The translations under genes and the position numbers were made by a program. Source: Algoriphagus lutimaris (GTDB lineage: Bacteria; Bacteroidota; Bacteroidia; Cytophagales; Cyclobacteriaceae). Taken from it: 64,000 nt of DNA. Positions 47,355 through 58,100 of this stretch are shown here, in pieces (within the stretch, counting starts at the first letter, position 1; each line of letters opens with the position of its first letter). The notes beneath the pieces are model-generated. The model was given only the letters and a program-made list of their open reading frames with translations, did no database searches and was not told where the DNA came from. The stretch spans positions 204,289 through 268,288 of the forward strand of contig NZ_JAFIDJ010000002.1 of NCBI RefSeq assembly GCF_017051705.1, given 5' to 3'.

Positions 47355-48680
47355 ATGGCAAAATTCAACTTCTACCTTCGGGACAAGAAAAAGGATGGTG
47401 AAACCCCCATACTTTTTATGATCAGTTTCGGATCAATCCGTGTGAAGTATCCATCCCAAAAAAGCATTCATCCCAAATTTTGGAATGAGCGTGACCAACA
47501 GGCCAGACAAGTAAGAGAATTCCCCCAAGCAAAAGTCTTCAATAGCACCCTTAAACATTTGAAGGATTCAGCTGAAAAAACCTTGCTCCAACTTGAAACA
47601 GAATTGGAAAGGCTACCAACTTCAGAAGAGTTGAAAAATCAATTGGATATTGAGCTGGGTAGAAGTATCCCTTTTGAAGAGGTAGATGAAAAGAAAAACT
47701 GGAAACTCCTCGATTACTTTGAGCTATTCATTGAAGAATCCAAGGACGGGACGAGACTCACTCCAAAAGGAAGAAAGTTTGACAAAAGATCAATTCAGAA
47801 GTACAATACTGTATTGAGGTCTTTAAGGGAATTCGGACAGACATATCCACTCACCTTTGAATCAATTGACAAATCCTTCTACACGAAATATGTCAAATAT
47901 TTGAACACAGAAATTTCAGAAAAGAAACCGAATGGGGAAAAAAAGATTATTAAAAAAGCATTCTCCATAAATAATGTTGGCAAATACATACAAGTCATTA
48001 AAACCTTCTTAGCATGGGCAACCGAAAATGGAGTGAATCATAACCTCTATTATCGATCTCGACAGTTTAAAGCCCCGAAAGAACCTGGGTTTTCAATATA
48101 CCTGAACGAGAAGGAAATTGAAGCTATTTATTATCATGATCTAAGTAACACACCGCATTTAGAGCGGATTCGAGATCTGTTTATTGTTGGTTGTTGGACG
48201 GGTCTTCGATTCTCCGATTTCACTAATATACAACCTGAAGATATTGAAGGTGATTTTATCAAAATCAAGACATTCAAAACAGAAACTCCTGTTGTGATTC
48301 CTGTCCATTGGATGGTTAGAAAAATACTAGAAAAATATGATGGCAAGTATCCAAACAGTTTACCACCTGCCACATCCAATCAAAATATGAACAACGGATT
48401 GAAGGAGATTGCAGAAAAAGTGGATTTATTAAAAGTAACTATTTATGAGGAGGGGGTAAGAGGTGGAGTTAAATTTAGAGAAAAAAGCATTAAATGGAAG
48501 TATGTGGTAACGCACACCGCAAGAAGATCATTTGCCACAAATGTCTATTTGAGCGGGTTTCCTGCAATCAGCATAATGAAAATAACAGGTCATACTACAG
48601 AGAAGGCTTTTTTAGCCTATATTAAAGTCACTCCTGAGGAGAATGCAAAAAGACTTTTAGAACATTGGGCTAAATCATAA
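47355..48680 (+). CDS. Tyrosine site-specific recombinase (integrase)
   Basis: 441 residues. The N terminus (FNFYLRDKKKDGETPILFMI) is the arm-binding domain of Bacteroidetes integrases, a SAM-like core-binding domain covers about residues 110-220, and the catalytic domain has R285 (GLRFSDF), H387-R390 (HTARR), H413 (GHTTEKAF) and Y422. All catalytic residues are intact. It should move the element in and out of the tRNA-like site about 190 bases upstream. Confidence 0.93.
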   Translation: MAKFNFYLRDKKKDGETPILFMISFGSIRVKYPSQKSIHPKFWNERDQQARQVREFPQAKVFNSTLKHLKDSAEKTLLQLETELERLPTSEELKNQLDIELGRSIPFEEVDEKKNWKLLDYFELFIEESKDGTRLTPKGRKFDKRSIQKYNTVLRSLREFGQTYPLTFESIDKSFYTKYVKYLNTEISEKKPNGEKKIIKKAFSINNVGKYIQVIKTFLAWATENGVNHNLYYRSRQFKAPKEPGFSIYLNEKEIEAIYYHDLSNTPHLERIRDLFIVGCWTGLRFSDFTNIQPEDIEGDFIKIKTFKTETPVVIPVHWMVRKILEKYDGKYPNSLPPATSNQNMNNGLKEIAEKVDLLKVTIYEEGVRGGVKFREKSIKWKYVVTHTARRSFATNVYLSGFPAISIMKITGHTTEKAFLAYIKVTPEENAKRLLEHWAKS

Positions 48681-48685
48681 AAACA

Positions 48686-49288
48686 ATGAATGAAGAAATA
48701 AACAACTCTGTGAATCCGACAAAGGAAGAGCTGTCAAAATCAATTACAGAATTACAAAATTGGATAAAAGAGGAAAAAGTAAAATTCAAACAAAAAATAA
48801 AGGTTTTGAAACCAATCCTAAAATCTCAGAATTATGTTTTGCCAACAGGTTGGGAAGAATTATTAGCATCTCAATATTTAGAAAATCCTGAATTCACGGA
48901 AAAGTATAAAGGCAAAAAAATCACCCAGATTGATTTTACAACAATTCCTTCTATTTCAAAAAAGCAGATAATTGAATTTGTGAAAAATCATACTGATGAG
49001 TTAAAAGAATTATTACAAAAAGAAGATATAATTAGAACCACTTCAAAAAAAAACTTCCCAAAAGCGTCCATTCGATATCAACTAATTCTTGAACTTTTTG
49101 AAGTAAAAAAAGAATTCAAAGAATTTTCCTATGAAAAAATGGACCTCCTAATAAGTAAAATACTTTGTGTTCATGAAGACACTGTAAGACATATTCGAGA
49201 AAAAAAGCCAAGGTATTTCACGAAAAATATAGATGATAGAACAGCTAAAGAATTAATAAATAAAATAAAAAAGGGGTACTATTTGTAG
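48686..49288 (+). CDS. Hypothetical protein of the element, lysine-rich
   Basis: 200 residues beginning six bases after the integrase stop. It is rich in Lys, Glu and Ile, mostly helical, with a possible C-terminal DNA-binding region (FSYEKMDLLISKILCVHEDTVRHIREKKP). The gene is markedly A-rich compared with the chromosome genes to the left. No family recognised; proteins of unknown function are usual at this place in Bacteroidetes elements. Confidence 0.65.
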   Translation: MNEEINNSVNPTKEELSKSITELQNWIKEEKVKFKQKIKVLKPILKSQNYVLPTGWEELLASQYLENPEFTEKYKGKKITQIDFTTIPSISKKQIIEFVKNHTDELKELLQKEDIIRTTSKKNFPKASIRYQLILELFEVKKEFKEFSYEKMDLLISKILCVHEDTVRHIREKKPRYFTKNIDDRTAKELINKIKKGYYL

Positions 49289-49340
49289 TACCCCTCCCAA
49301 TTACCCCCATTAAAATGCGCTCAATCTAAACAACTAAGAT

Positions 49341-49625
49341 ATGAGCGAAATCATTTTAACCACTAAAGAAGAGCTAACCGGAATCATCAATCATTCAGTT
49401 AAAGAAGCTCTCGAAAAATTCAGGCCAATCCCCAAAGAGGAGCCCAAAACTGAATCCTACTATTCAAGGAAAGAGACTGCCAAAAGGCTACAAACTTCAT
49501 TAGTATCATTAAGATCCTGGACAAAGGCTGGACTTATCAAGTCACATGTTATTGGAGGCAGAGTGCTTTATAAGGAATCAGATATTGAAGCTGCACTTAC
49601 TGAAGTAAAAACTGTAAAATTCTAA
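49341..49625 (+). CDS. Excisionase-like MerR-type HTH protein
   Basis: 94 residues. The C-terminal half (YYSRKETAKRLQTSLVSLRS, then WTKAGLIKSHVIGGRVLYKE) is the winged HTH of the excisionase/helix_turn_helix_17 family. The N-terminal half is a helical stretch. It would bend attachment-site DNA to favour excision, or act as a regulator. Located four bases before the ATPase gene. Confidence 0.82.
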   Translation: MSEIILTTKEELTGIINHSVKEALEKFRPIPKEEPKTESYYSRKETAKRLQTSLVSLRSWTKAGLIKSHVIGGRVLYKESDIEAALTEVKTVKF

Positions 49626-49629
49626 TCCC

Positions 49630-50835
49630 ATGCTGCCAAAAAAGAAAATGGCACATGAGGAATTAGATTCTTCAAGTGCCACTCCTGCAACTGGTATCCA
49701 ATCAATAGCAGAACATAAAAATACAAAAATCAAGGTCAATATCCCACCTAGATCATCATTAAATCTTAAACCAATTGATCCTAGGATCATTTCCGCAAAA
49801 TTAGATTTCTCTGAAGAAATTGAGCATCCTCCTGTTTGCCTAAGTATGAATTCAGGGCAAGAGGAAATCCCTTTTGGTACACTAGGCAACTTCACGCTTA
49901 TCACGGGAAAAGCAAAAAGTAGAAAGACTTTTACTCAATCCCTATTTATTGGAGCAATGATAAGAGGGGAACTTCAAATTCTAAAAGGCTACCTCCCTCT
50001 AGGGCAAAACAAAATAATTTACTTTGATACAGAGCAAAGCAGGTTTCATGTACAACTTGTATATAGGAGAATAGCAAAGCTTACAAATTGTAATCCTCCT
50101 GAAAACCTTGAAGTTTACTGCCTTAGGCCTTTTTCACCTAGAGAGCGAATTGAAATCATTGACAACGTCATTAATTCATCCCATGATTTAGCTGTAGTAA
50201 TAATTGATGGGGCGAGAGATTTAGTCAATTCTATTAATGATGAAACAGAATCAACAGAAGTATCAACCTATCTGATGAAATGGACAGAGCAAAAAAACAT
50301 TCATCTTATAACAGTATTACATCAAAACAAAGGTGATAACAACGCTAGGGGACATCTCGGTACGGAATTGATTAACAAGGCAGAAACAACCTTAACTGTT
50401 AGGGTGGATCCTTCAAACAAAGAAGTCTCAATCGTGGAAGCAGAATTCACTCGTGGATTATGCCCAGAACCCTTTGCATTCAGGATTGATGAAAATGGTT
50501 TACCACAGATCATTGGAGACTGGGAAGCATCTACTTTATCACCAGACAAAAAACGAAAAGACCCTACCACAATTATCCAATTGAAACATGAAGAGTTTTT
50601 AGATTCTACTTTTCAGAACAATAAGATCATAGCTCCTAAGGAATTAATGGATGCTATAAAAAATCAATTCGATCTCGGCGATAGCAAGGCAAAAGAATTC
50701 AGGTCCTATTACTTGGATATGAATGTAATAGAAAGATTAGGCAAAGAAACAAGTCCAAAAGCTAAATACAAATACATCCCTGAAAATTGGGAGCGTAAGG
50801 AAATGGTTAAAAAATATCAGAAGCTAGTTAGTTAG
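49630..50835 (+). CDS. RepA-like RecA-fold ATPase of the element
   Basis: 401 residues of the AAA_25/RepA-like hexameric helicase family. The P-loop reads GKAKSRKT at 93-100, so the usual glycine before the lysine is arginine; the same region has ITGKAKSRKTFT. Walker B is in AVVIIDGARDLV. HQNKGDNNARGHLGTELINKAE resembles the conserved HxxK..RGS region of plasmid RepA. It would support replication of the excised element. The C-terminal 100 residues look like a DNA-binding wing domain. Confidence 0.75.
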   Translation: MLPKKKMAHEELDSSSATPATGIQSIAEHKNTKIKVNIPPRSSLNLKPIDPRIISAKLDFSEEIEHPPVCLSMNSGQEEIPFGTLGNFTLITGKAKSRKTFTQSLFIGAMIRGELQILKGYLPLGQNKIIYFDTEQSRFHVQLVYRRIAKLTNCNPPENLEVYCLRPFSPRERIEIIDNVINSSHDLAVVIIDGARDLVNSINDETESTEVSTYLMKWTEQKNIHLITVLHQNKGDNNARGHLGTELINKAETTLTVRVDPSNKEVSIVEAEFTRGLCPEPFAFRIDENGLPQIIGDWEASTLSPDKKRKDPTTIIQLKHEEFLDSTFQNNKIIAPKELMDAIKNQFDLGDSKAKEFRSYYLDMNVIERLGKETSPKAKYKYIPENWERKEMVKKYQKLVS

Positions 50836-50913
50836 AAGGTTCTATATGAATACGCCAATAACTAACCAAGTACCCTAACTCAGTTAACTAAGTAAATAAC
50901 CAAGTATCCAAGT

Positions 50914-51768
50914 ATGAAATCGGTCCTAAATGTTCAGGTCAGCTGTTTTAAAAACTACCGTGAGTCTAAAAATCCCAAGTCGGTTAATTTACTCACTTGG
51001 CTAAGTTCTGAGAAATACAGATCCCAAGTAGAGGAAATTCGAGGAATCCATGAGAAGGCGAAGCGGGATGAGCTGAAAGCAACTCTTCCCGCTATGACGC
51101 CTAGCGGTTTATTCTCAAAGCGCTGCGAGTCAGGAATTATAGACCATTCGGGTCTGATTCAAATTGATTTAGACCGACAAGACAACCTCCACATTGTCAA
51201 TTGGGATGATTTAAAATCTGAACTGATCAAACTTCCTGAAATTGCTTACCTAGGTAAATCAGTTTCTGGAACAGGATATTGGGGGTTGATTCCTATACCT
51301 CCTGATATATCTAAACACAAATTGTATTTTGATGCAATTCAGGAAACTTTCCAGAACTGGGGAATTGAATTAGACCAGAAACCAAAAAGTGTGGCAAGCC
51401 TAAGAGGTTACAGCTTTGATGAAGATGCTTATTTCAACCATAAAGCCAGTCTCTTCAATCGGCCTAAAGAAATCATCATTAAGCCAGTCAGAACAAGTTT
51501 TCCAGCTGAGCCTTCAATATTACTAACTTGGTTAATCGAAAAAATGAATTCTGCAGTTCCAGGGGACAGACATTCGACTCGGCTCAAAGTCGGAAGACTT
51601 TTGGGAGGCTATATTGCCTCAGGTGTTTTACCTTATGGTTCTGAAGAGCAATTGATTCAAAACTATCTGAGCTATTTTGGATCAGCTGATTCAATCTCAA
51701 CCCAGAAAAAAGAGATTAAAGCTATCAAAATGGGAGTTTCAGATGGAGTGAAATATCCAATAACTTGA
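50914..51768 (+). CDS. BT4734/BF3469-family protein (VirE N-terminal-like, primase-related)
   Basis: 284 residues with the BT4734-like N-terminal domain: GLIQIDLDRQDNLHIVNWDD (an acidic strand like primase active sites), then YLGKSVSGTGYWGLIPI near residue 110, and VASLRGYSFDEDAYFN. A helical tail domain (RHSTRLKVGRLLGGYI) follows. These proteins accompany RepA-like ATPases in Bacteroidetes elements, probably in replication. The usual fused DnaB/primase C-terminal part is absent. Confidence 0.78.
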   Translation: MKSVLNVQVSCFKNYRESKNPKSVNLLTWLSSEKYRSQVEEIRGIHEKAKRDELKATLPAMTPSGLFSKRCESGIIDHSGLIQIDLDRQDNLHIVNWDDLKSELIKLPEIAYLGKSVSGTGYWGLIPIPPDISKHKLYFDAIQETFQNWGIELDQKPKSVASLRGYSFDEDAYFNHKASLFNRPKEIIIKPVRTSFPAEPSILLTWLIEKMNSAVPGDRHSTRLKVGRLLGGYIASGVLPYGSEEQLIQNYLSYFGSADSISTQKKEIKAIKMGVSDGVKYPIT

Positions 51769-51907
51769 ATTGGTCTTTTATGTTAAAATAATGATAGGCA
51801 TTTTTACATTCAATTCGTAAGTTGAAGTGTTTTTAGACGGAAGGCTTAATCACGTTTTAAGCTTCTTTTAGACCTCTTTTATTAAACCCACTGATTAACA
51901 GTAAATA

Positions 51908-54900
51908 ATGAGTAATTCACTCGATAAAACTGATCTAACCTTTTTCACCAATGAAACTGGTCATACTCTACTTAGTCGTTTTAAATCAACATTAAAAGAC
52001 ACCCAGCTTTTTGATGTTTTAGTTGGTTATTTTAGAGCAAGTGGATTTTATCAGTTGTACGACGCTCTAGAGCCAGTAGAGAAAATAAGAATTCTTGTTG
52101 GTTTAAGTATTGATAGAGATTCATACGATATGATACAATATCACCAGCAATTGGGAATGATTGATTTCGAATCACATCAAAGAACCAAAAAACAATACCA
52201 AGAGAATCTTAAAATTGAGATTGAGAATAGCAATGAGAATGACAATAGCCTAGAGTTAGGAATTCGAAAATTCATTGAATTTCTTCAAACTGATTGCAAA
52301 GATATAGCCATGGATCAAGCCTATCATGGCAATGGCAAAAAATTAGAAATTAGAGCTTATCCATCGAAGAATATTCACGCAAAGGTTTACATCGGAAAGT
52401 TCAAACCAGATGACCGGGATTATGGATTTGTGATTACAGGTTCTAGTAATTTTTCAGAATCTGGATTTGTGGCAAATCGTGAATTTAACGTTGAACTTCG
52501 AACCAAAAGGGATGTGCTTTTTGCGGAAAATCAGTTTAATGCACTTTGGAAAGAGTCAGTTGATATTTCGGACGATTTTATTGATACTATACAGAATAAA
52601 ACATGGCTCAATGATCAAATCAAGCCGTATGAACTTTACCTCAAACTGATTTATGAATATTTAGAAGAAGACATCAATCTAGCCGATGAGTTTGAACCGT
52701 TTTTGCCAGAAGGGTTTATGAAATTGAAGTACCAAAACCAGGCAGCAATTCAAGCCAAGAAAATTCTTGATACCTATAATGGTGTTTTCCTTGCAGATGT
52801 TGTAGGCTTGGGTAAAACCTTTGTGACAGCATTGCTTCTCCAACAACTCCAAGGAAGAACTTTAGTCATTTGTCCGCCAGTTTTGAAGGATTACTGGAAA
52901 GATTCATTGTTTGATTTTGGAATTAGAAGTTTTGAGGTAGAATCCCTTGGCAAACTGGAGCACATTATCAAAAAAGGGTTGGAGCGTTACGACTATATTG
53001 TAGTGGATGAAGCACACCGTTTCAGAAATGAAGGAACTCAATCATATGCCAATTTATTAGACATCTGTCGAGGGAAGAAAGTAATTCTGGTTACTGCCAC
53101 TCCTTTAAACAACACTGTTGACGATATTTTTGCCCAATTAAAATTATTTCAGGCACCAAAAAATTCAACTATCCCCGGAATTCCAAATCTTGAAAAGTAC
53201 TTCGCAAATTTCCGAACAAAGTTTTCTAAGCTAGAAAAAACAGATCCGAACTATAAGAAGCTTATCAAAGAGGTTTCTGATGACATAAGAAACAGCATAT
53301 TACGATATGTAATGGTGCGAAGGACCCGTAAAGATGTAATGACTTATTTCAGTCAAGACATGAAAATGCAGGGTCTTACATTCCCAGACTTGAACAATCC
53401 TGAAAAAATAGTTTACGAATACAAAGGTGAATTGGAAATTACTTTTAAAGAAACTATGCTAAAGCTGGCTGGATTCACCTATGCTCGATACACTCCTTTG
53501 CTCTATTACATTGGTAACAAAACGTTAAGTGAGTTTGAAAAACAGCAACAACGCAATATTGGAGGGTTTATGAAAGGAATATTGGTGAAGAGATTGGAAA
53601 GCAGTTTTCATGCTTTTCGCCAAAGTGTTGAACGTTTCATTATCTCTTATGAAAAATTCATAGAAATGTATCATAATGGCACGATCTACATCAGTAAAAA
53701 GATAGATGTCTATGATCTGATCGAAAGTGATAATATCGAAAAATTAGAGGCTTTTGTAGAAGATGAAAAAGCCCATAAATACGATTCAAAAGACTTCAGA
53801 AAAGAGTTTATCACAAAGCTTGAATTTGATTTGGAGCTACTAAAAGAAGTAAAAGAGCTTTGGAAGAAAGTGGACACAGACCCTAAATTGGAGCAGTTCA
53901 TAAAGGAATTAAAAAAAACCTACGCCCTTAAAAAAAATAAGCTAGTCGTATTTACCGAATCTAAAGAAACGGGAGATTACATCTATGACGCTTTGATCGA
54001 TGAATTTCCCGGCAAAGTTATGTTCTATTCCAGCAATGGGGGGAGGCACACTGATAAGAAACTAACATCCAACAATGTAGTTTCCCGTGATTTAATCACA
54101 GCCAATTATGACCCAAATCGAAAACAAAAAGAACAAGCAGATGATTTGAAGATACTCATTGCAACCGATGTGTTGGCAGAAGGAATTAACCTCCACCGCT
54201 CCAATGTACTAGTGAATTACGATTTGCCTTGGAACCCAACTCGGGTACTTCAAAGAGCAGGGCGTGTCAATAGATTAGGAAGCAAGTTTCCAAAAGTTCA
54301 CATTTTCAACTTTTTCCCAACCACCCAATCAGATGAACATTTAGGGTTAGAAGTGAACATAACCAACAAGATCCAAATGTTTCATGACATCTTGGGTGAA
54401 GACGCAAAGTACCTCAGCGATGGAGAGGAATTTGGCAGTCAGGAATTGTTTAACACTTTGAACAGCAAGACAGCTTACACAGGGGAAGAAGGGGAAGGTG
54501 ATTCCGAATTAAAGTACCTCGAATTGATGCGGAAAATAAGAGACGAACAACCAGACTTATTTGAAAAAATCAAAAATCTACCCAAGAAGGCCCGTTCGGG
54601 ATTTCGAAAAGAGGAATTAACAGCGGACCAATTGGTAACTTTTTTCAGGATAGGAAGACTCAAAAAATTCTATCTTAATAAATCAGGAGCCTCCAATGAA
54701 ATCAATTTTTTTGATGCAGTGAAAGTCTTAGAATGCAAAGCTGAAACAAAGAGGGCAAACATCCCAAATGAATACTACCATTTATTACAAATCAATAAAT
54801 CCAGATTTGAACTGGATACAACTGTAGGGGATGAAGTTTCTTCTGGAAACCGTGGTCGTTCAAACGCAAAATACATTGAGAACCGATTGAAGGATAGATC

Positions 54901-55153
54901 ATTTAAGAACTTCAAAGGTTTCACCGATTCTAATGATGAGTTTATCAATGGGGTGAAAGAAATGCTTGCACAAGGAACTATAGCAAAGAAAACAGCCCAA
55001 ATTATCAAAAAAGACTTGGAGAAAACTATTGACCCACTTCAAGTATTACATATTTTAGAAAGGCATATTCGCTTTGTAGCTGTAGAAGGAGCACAAAATG
55101 CCAGAAAATTTCAGAAACGGGAAGTAATTCTTTCAGGGTATTTAACTTACTAA
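51908..55153 (+). CDS. SF2 helicase with N-terminal PLD-type nuclease domain
   Basis: 1081 residues. The N-terminal PLD-like domain has one HxK motif, H157-K159 (NIHAKVYIGKF), and GSSNFSESGF about 20 residues later, as in HKD nucleases. An SF2 helicase follows: Walker A DVVGLGKT near 297-305, DEAH at 367-370, TATPL, then the C-terminal lobe LIATDVLAEGINLHRS and QRAGRVNRLGS. The gene is followed two bases later by an Eco57I-type methyltransferase, so it likely belongs to a restriction-type defence pair. It is neither a drmA nor a BREX helicase by its neighbours. Confidence 0.87.
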   Translation: MSNSLDKTDLTFFTNETGHTLLSRFKSTLKDTQLFDVLVGYFRASGFYQLYDALEPVEKIRILVGLSIDRDSYDMIQYHQQLGMIDFESHQRTKKQYQENLKIEIENSNENDNSLELGIRKFIEFLQTDCKDIAMDQAYHGNGKKLEIRAYPSKNIHAKVYIGKFKPDDRDYGFVITGSSNFSESGFVANREFNVELRTKRDVLFAENQFNALWKESVDISDDFIDTIQNKTWLNDQIKPYELYLKLIYEYLEEDINLADEFEPFLPEGFMKLKYQNQAAIQAKKILDTYNGVFLADVVGLGKTFVTALLLQQLQGRTLVICPPVLKDYWKDSLFDFGIRSFEVESLGKLEHIIKKGLERYDYIVVDEAHRFRNEGTQSYANLLDICRGKKVILVTATPLNNTVDDIFAQLKLFQAPKNSTIPGIPNLEKYFANFRTKFSKLEKTDPNYKKLIKEVSDDIRNSILRYVMVRRTRKDVMTYFSQDMKMQGLTFPDLNNPEKIVYEYKGELEITFKETMLKLAGFTYARYTPLLYYIGNKTLSEFEKQQQRNIGGFMKGILVKRLESSFHAFRQSVERFIISYEKFIEMYHNGTIYISKKIDVYDLIESDNIEKLEAFVEDEKAHKYDSKDFRKEFITKLEFDLELLKEVKELWKKVDTDPKLEQFIKELKKTYALKKNKLVVFTESKETGDYIYDALIDEFPGKVMFYSSNGGRHTDKKLTSNNVVSRDLITANYDPNRKQKEQADDLKILIATDVLAEGINLHRSNVLVNYDLPWNPTRVLQRAGRVNRLGSKFPKVHIFNFFPTTQSDEHLGLEVNITNKIQMFHDILGEDAKYLSDGEEFGSQELFNTLNSKTAYTGEEGEGDSELKYLELMRKIRDEQPDLFEKIKNLPKKARSGFRKEELTADQLVTFFRIGRLKKFYLNKSGASNEINFFDAVKVLECKAETKRANIPNEYYHLLQINKSRFELDTTVGDEVSSGNRGRSNAKYIENRLKDRSFKNFKGFTDSNDEFINGVKEMLAQGTIAKKTAQIIKKDLEKTIDPLQVLHILERHIRFVAVEGAQNARKFQKREVILSGYLTY

Positions 55154-55155
55154 TT

Positions 55156-58100
55156 ATGGATAAGAAAGCAGCTCAACAGCTTATTGAGAATACTTTTAAT
55201 GAAGCTTTTGATGAAGATCAATTCACGATTTTTGCCAAAAACTTACTGAATGATCTAGAGCCGAAAAGCAATTTTTATACTGGTAATCTTATCTGGGATG
55301 ATTACAAAGAGCATATCAACACCTACAAGCGGATTGGAAAGTATACCGATCCTGAAGGTGAACCTTTGGATGTGTTAATTGTAGAAGTAAAAAGCATCCA
55401 AAAGCTAGAACGGGCAAGAACTGCCCTACGGAATTTTGTAATCAAACATTTGAGTAAGTTTGAAAAAGATTATGCTTTGGTGGCATTCTACTCTAAAGAA
55501 GATAAAGGGCTGGATTGGCGTTTCTCTTTTATAAAGCTGGAATATCGATCTGAATTGGATGCAGAACAAGGTAAAGTAAAAACAACAAAAGAGTTTACTC
55601 CTGCCAAACGCTATTCCTTCCTTGTGGGTAAGTATGAAAAATCCCATACTGCCAAAAATCAGTTGTTGCCTCTGCTACAAAACATTGCTAATAACCCTAC
55701 CATCGAGGAGTTAGAAGCAGCATTTAGTATTGAAAAGGTTACTGATGAGTTTTTTGAGCAATACAAGTCTCTGTTTGAAAAGCTTTCAAAACATATTGCT
55801 GAAAATGATAATATTCAAACTGAATTAGTAAAATCAAATATTGACACTACCCGATTTACCAAAAAACTGCTGGGACAAATCGTGTTCCTCTATTTCTTAC
55901 AGAAAAAGGGCTGGTTGGGAGTAGCACAAAATGCCAAATGGGGAACTGGTAAGAAGCGTTTTATCCAAGAGCTTTTTGACCAAGCGCAGAGCGAAGGTGT
56001 CAATTTTTTCAAAGACAAACTGCAATACTTATTCTATGAAGGTCTAGCCAAAGAACGTGACAATGAGAACTCATTTTACACCAAACTTAATTGCCGGATC
56101 CCGTTTCTGAACGGTGGTTTGTTTGAAGCTGATTACGATTGGGAAAACGCCAACATTACGATTCCTACTTCGCTATTTAGAAGTGGTGAAGAAAGAGAAG
56201 AAAAACGAACTGGTGTTCTAGATATTCTAGACCGCTACAACTTCACTATCAAAGAAGATGAGCCACTGGATAAGGAAGTAGCAGTCGATCCTGAAATGCT
56301 GGGTAAGGTGTTTGAAAACATGCTGGATATTACCGAAAGGAAGAGCAAAGGAGCTTTCTATACCCCCAGAGAAATCGTACACTATATGTGTCAAGAAAGT
56401 CTGATCCACTATCTAGACAATTCTCTGAATAATGGTACTGACAGCTATCAGGCTATCGATAGTGATCAGACGAGTATGTTTGCAGGCAATAGTCATAAAA
56501 AGGGGAATCTTAAAATAGAGCTTGAACATAAAGGAAAAATACTTGTCCCAAAATCAGATATTGAAATCTATATCCGTGAAGGTCATTTTGCACTGGAAAA
56601 TGATCAACGGGTTGCCTCCAAAGGCGAAACCAAAACTTACCAATACCAACTACCCGAAAGTATTCGTCAAAATGCTGATCTAATAGACAAAAAGCTAAGC
56701 GACATACGAATTTGTGACCCTGCCATTGGTTCGGGTGCATTTCCTGTTGGGCTTCTTCATGAACTGGTAAATGCCATGTTAGTGTTAAAGCCTCATTTTA
56801 GCCTGAACTACCTGAAAGACAAACTAGATAAGTTTGGATTTAAGGAAAGAGAGAGCGTAAATGAAAGCCGCTATATCTACCGTCTGAAACGCCACATTAT
56901 ACAGGAAAGCATTTATGGAGTGGATATAGATCCCTCTGCCATAGACATAGCTCGTCTACGTTTGTGGCTCTCATTGGTCGTAGACGAAGATGACCTAGAT
57001 CCAATTGAAACACTTCCAAACTTGGATTATAAAATTGTTTGTGGGAATTCATTAATTGGATTACCCGCACAGGGAGTCGACAGATATCCCCAGCTGAGCA
57101 AAGAATTGGAAGAGTTAAAAGAAAAATTTTATAATGAGACCAATGAACAAGAAAAAAAGAAACTTCGAACTAATATCAATGAAAAGATTCTAACTGTTTT
57201 AAAGGCAGCAGAAGATTTCGAAGGCTACAAAATAGACTTTGACTTCAAACTCTATTTTTCGGAAGTGTGGCGAGAGAAAGGTGGCTTTGATGTGGTGATT
57301 GGAAACCCACCTTATATTCAAATTTCTAAGCTTGATTTGGAATTAAAGAAGAATCTTGCTAAAATGAATTTCGAAACATTTTCTTCGTCTGGTGACATTT
57401 ATGAGTTGTTTTACGAGAATGGGAATAGAGTTTTAGCTAAAGGTGGCCATTTATGTTTTATAACATCAAACAAGTGGCTTAGAGCTAATTATGGAACTTC
57501 CACTCGGAAATTCTTCCTGACCAACACAAATCCCAAATTACTTTTTGATTTTGGCCAAGAAATGGTTTTTACAACGGCTATTGTTCATAGTAATATCTTG
57601 CTTTTTCAAAAAGAAAAGTTTAAAAATGAATTTAAAGGGTGTCAACTTACTAAGGCGAAGCTTAACTCGCTCATTAAATATTTTAATGAAAATTCAATAA
57701 GGCTTGACTATTTCAATGAAGAGGTTTGGGCTATTTCTACCCCTGAATTAATTAAAGTAAAATTGCACTTAGAAAAAATTGGGACAAAAATCTCGGATTG
57801 GAATATAGATATAAATTATGGATTAAAAACTGGATATAATGATGCATTCATAATAGATGAGGATAAGAAAAACGAACTTGAATCAAAGGATAAGAAAAAT
57901 AAAGAACTTATTAAACCTATATTAAGAGGCCGTGACACCAGAAAATATTATTGTAATTTCCATAATTACTACTTAATAAACACACACAATGGAAGTAAGA
58001 AACAAAGAATTAGCAGAATTGATGTAGTAAAAGAGTATCCTACTCTTTATGAACATTTAAAATACTTTCTCCCAAAAGTATCGATAAGAAGTGACAGGGG

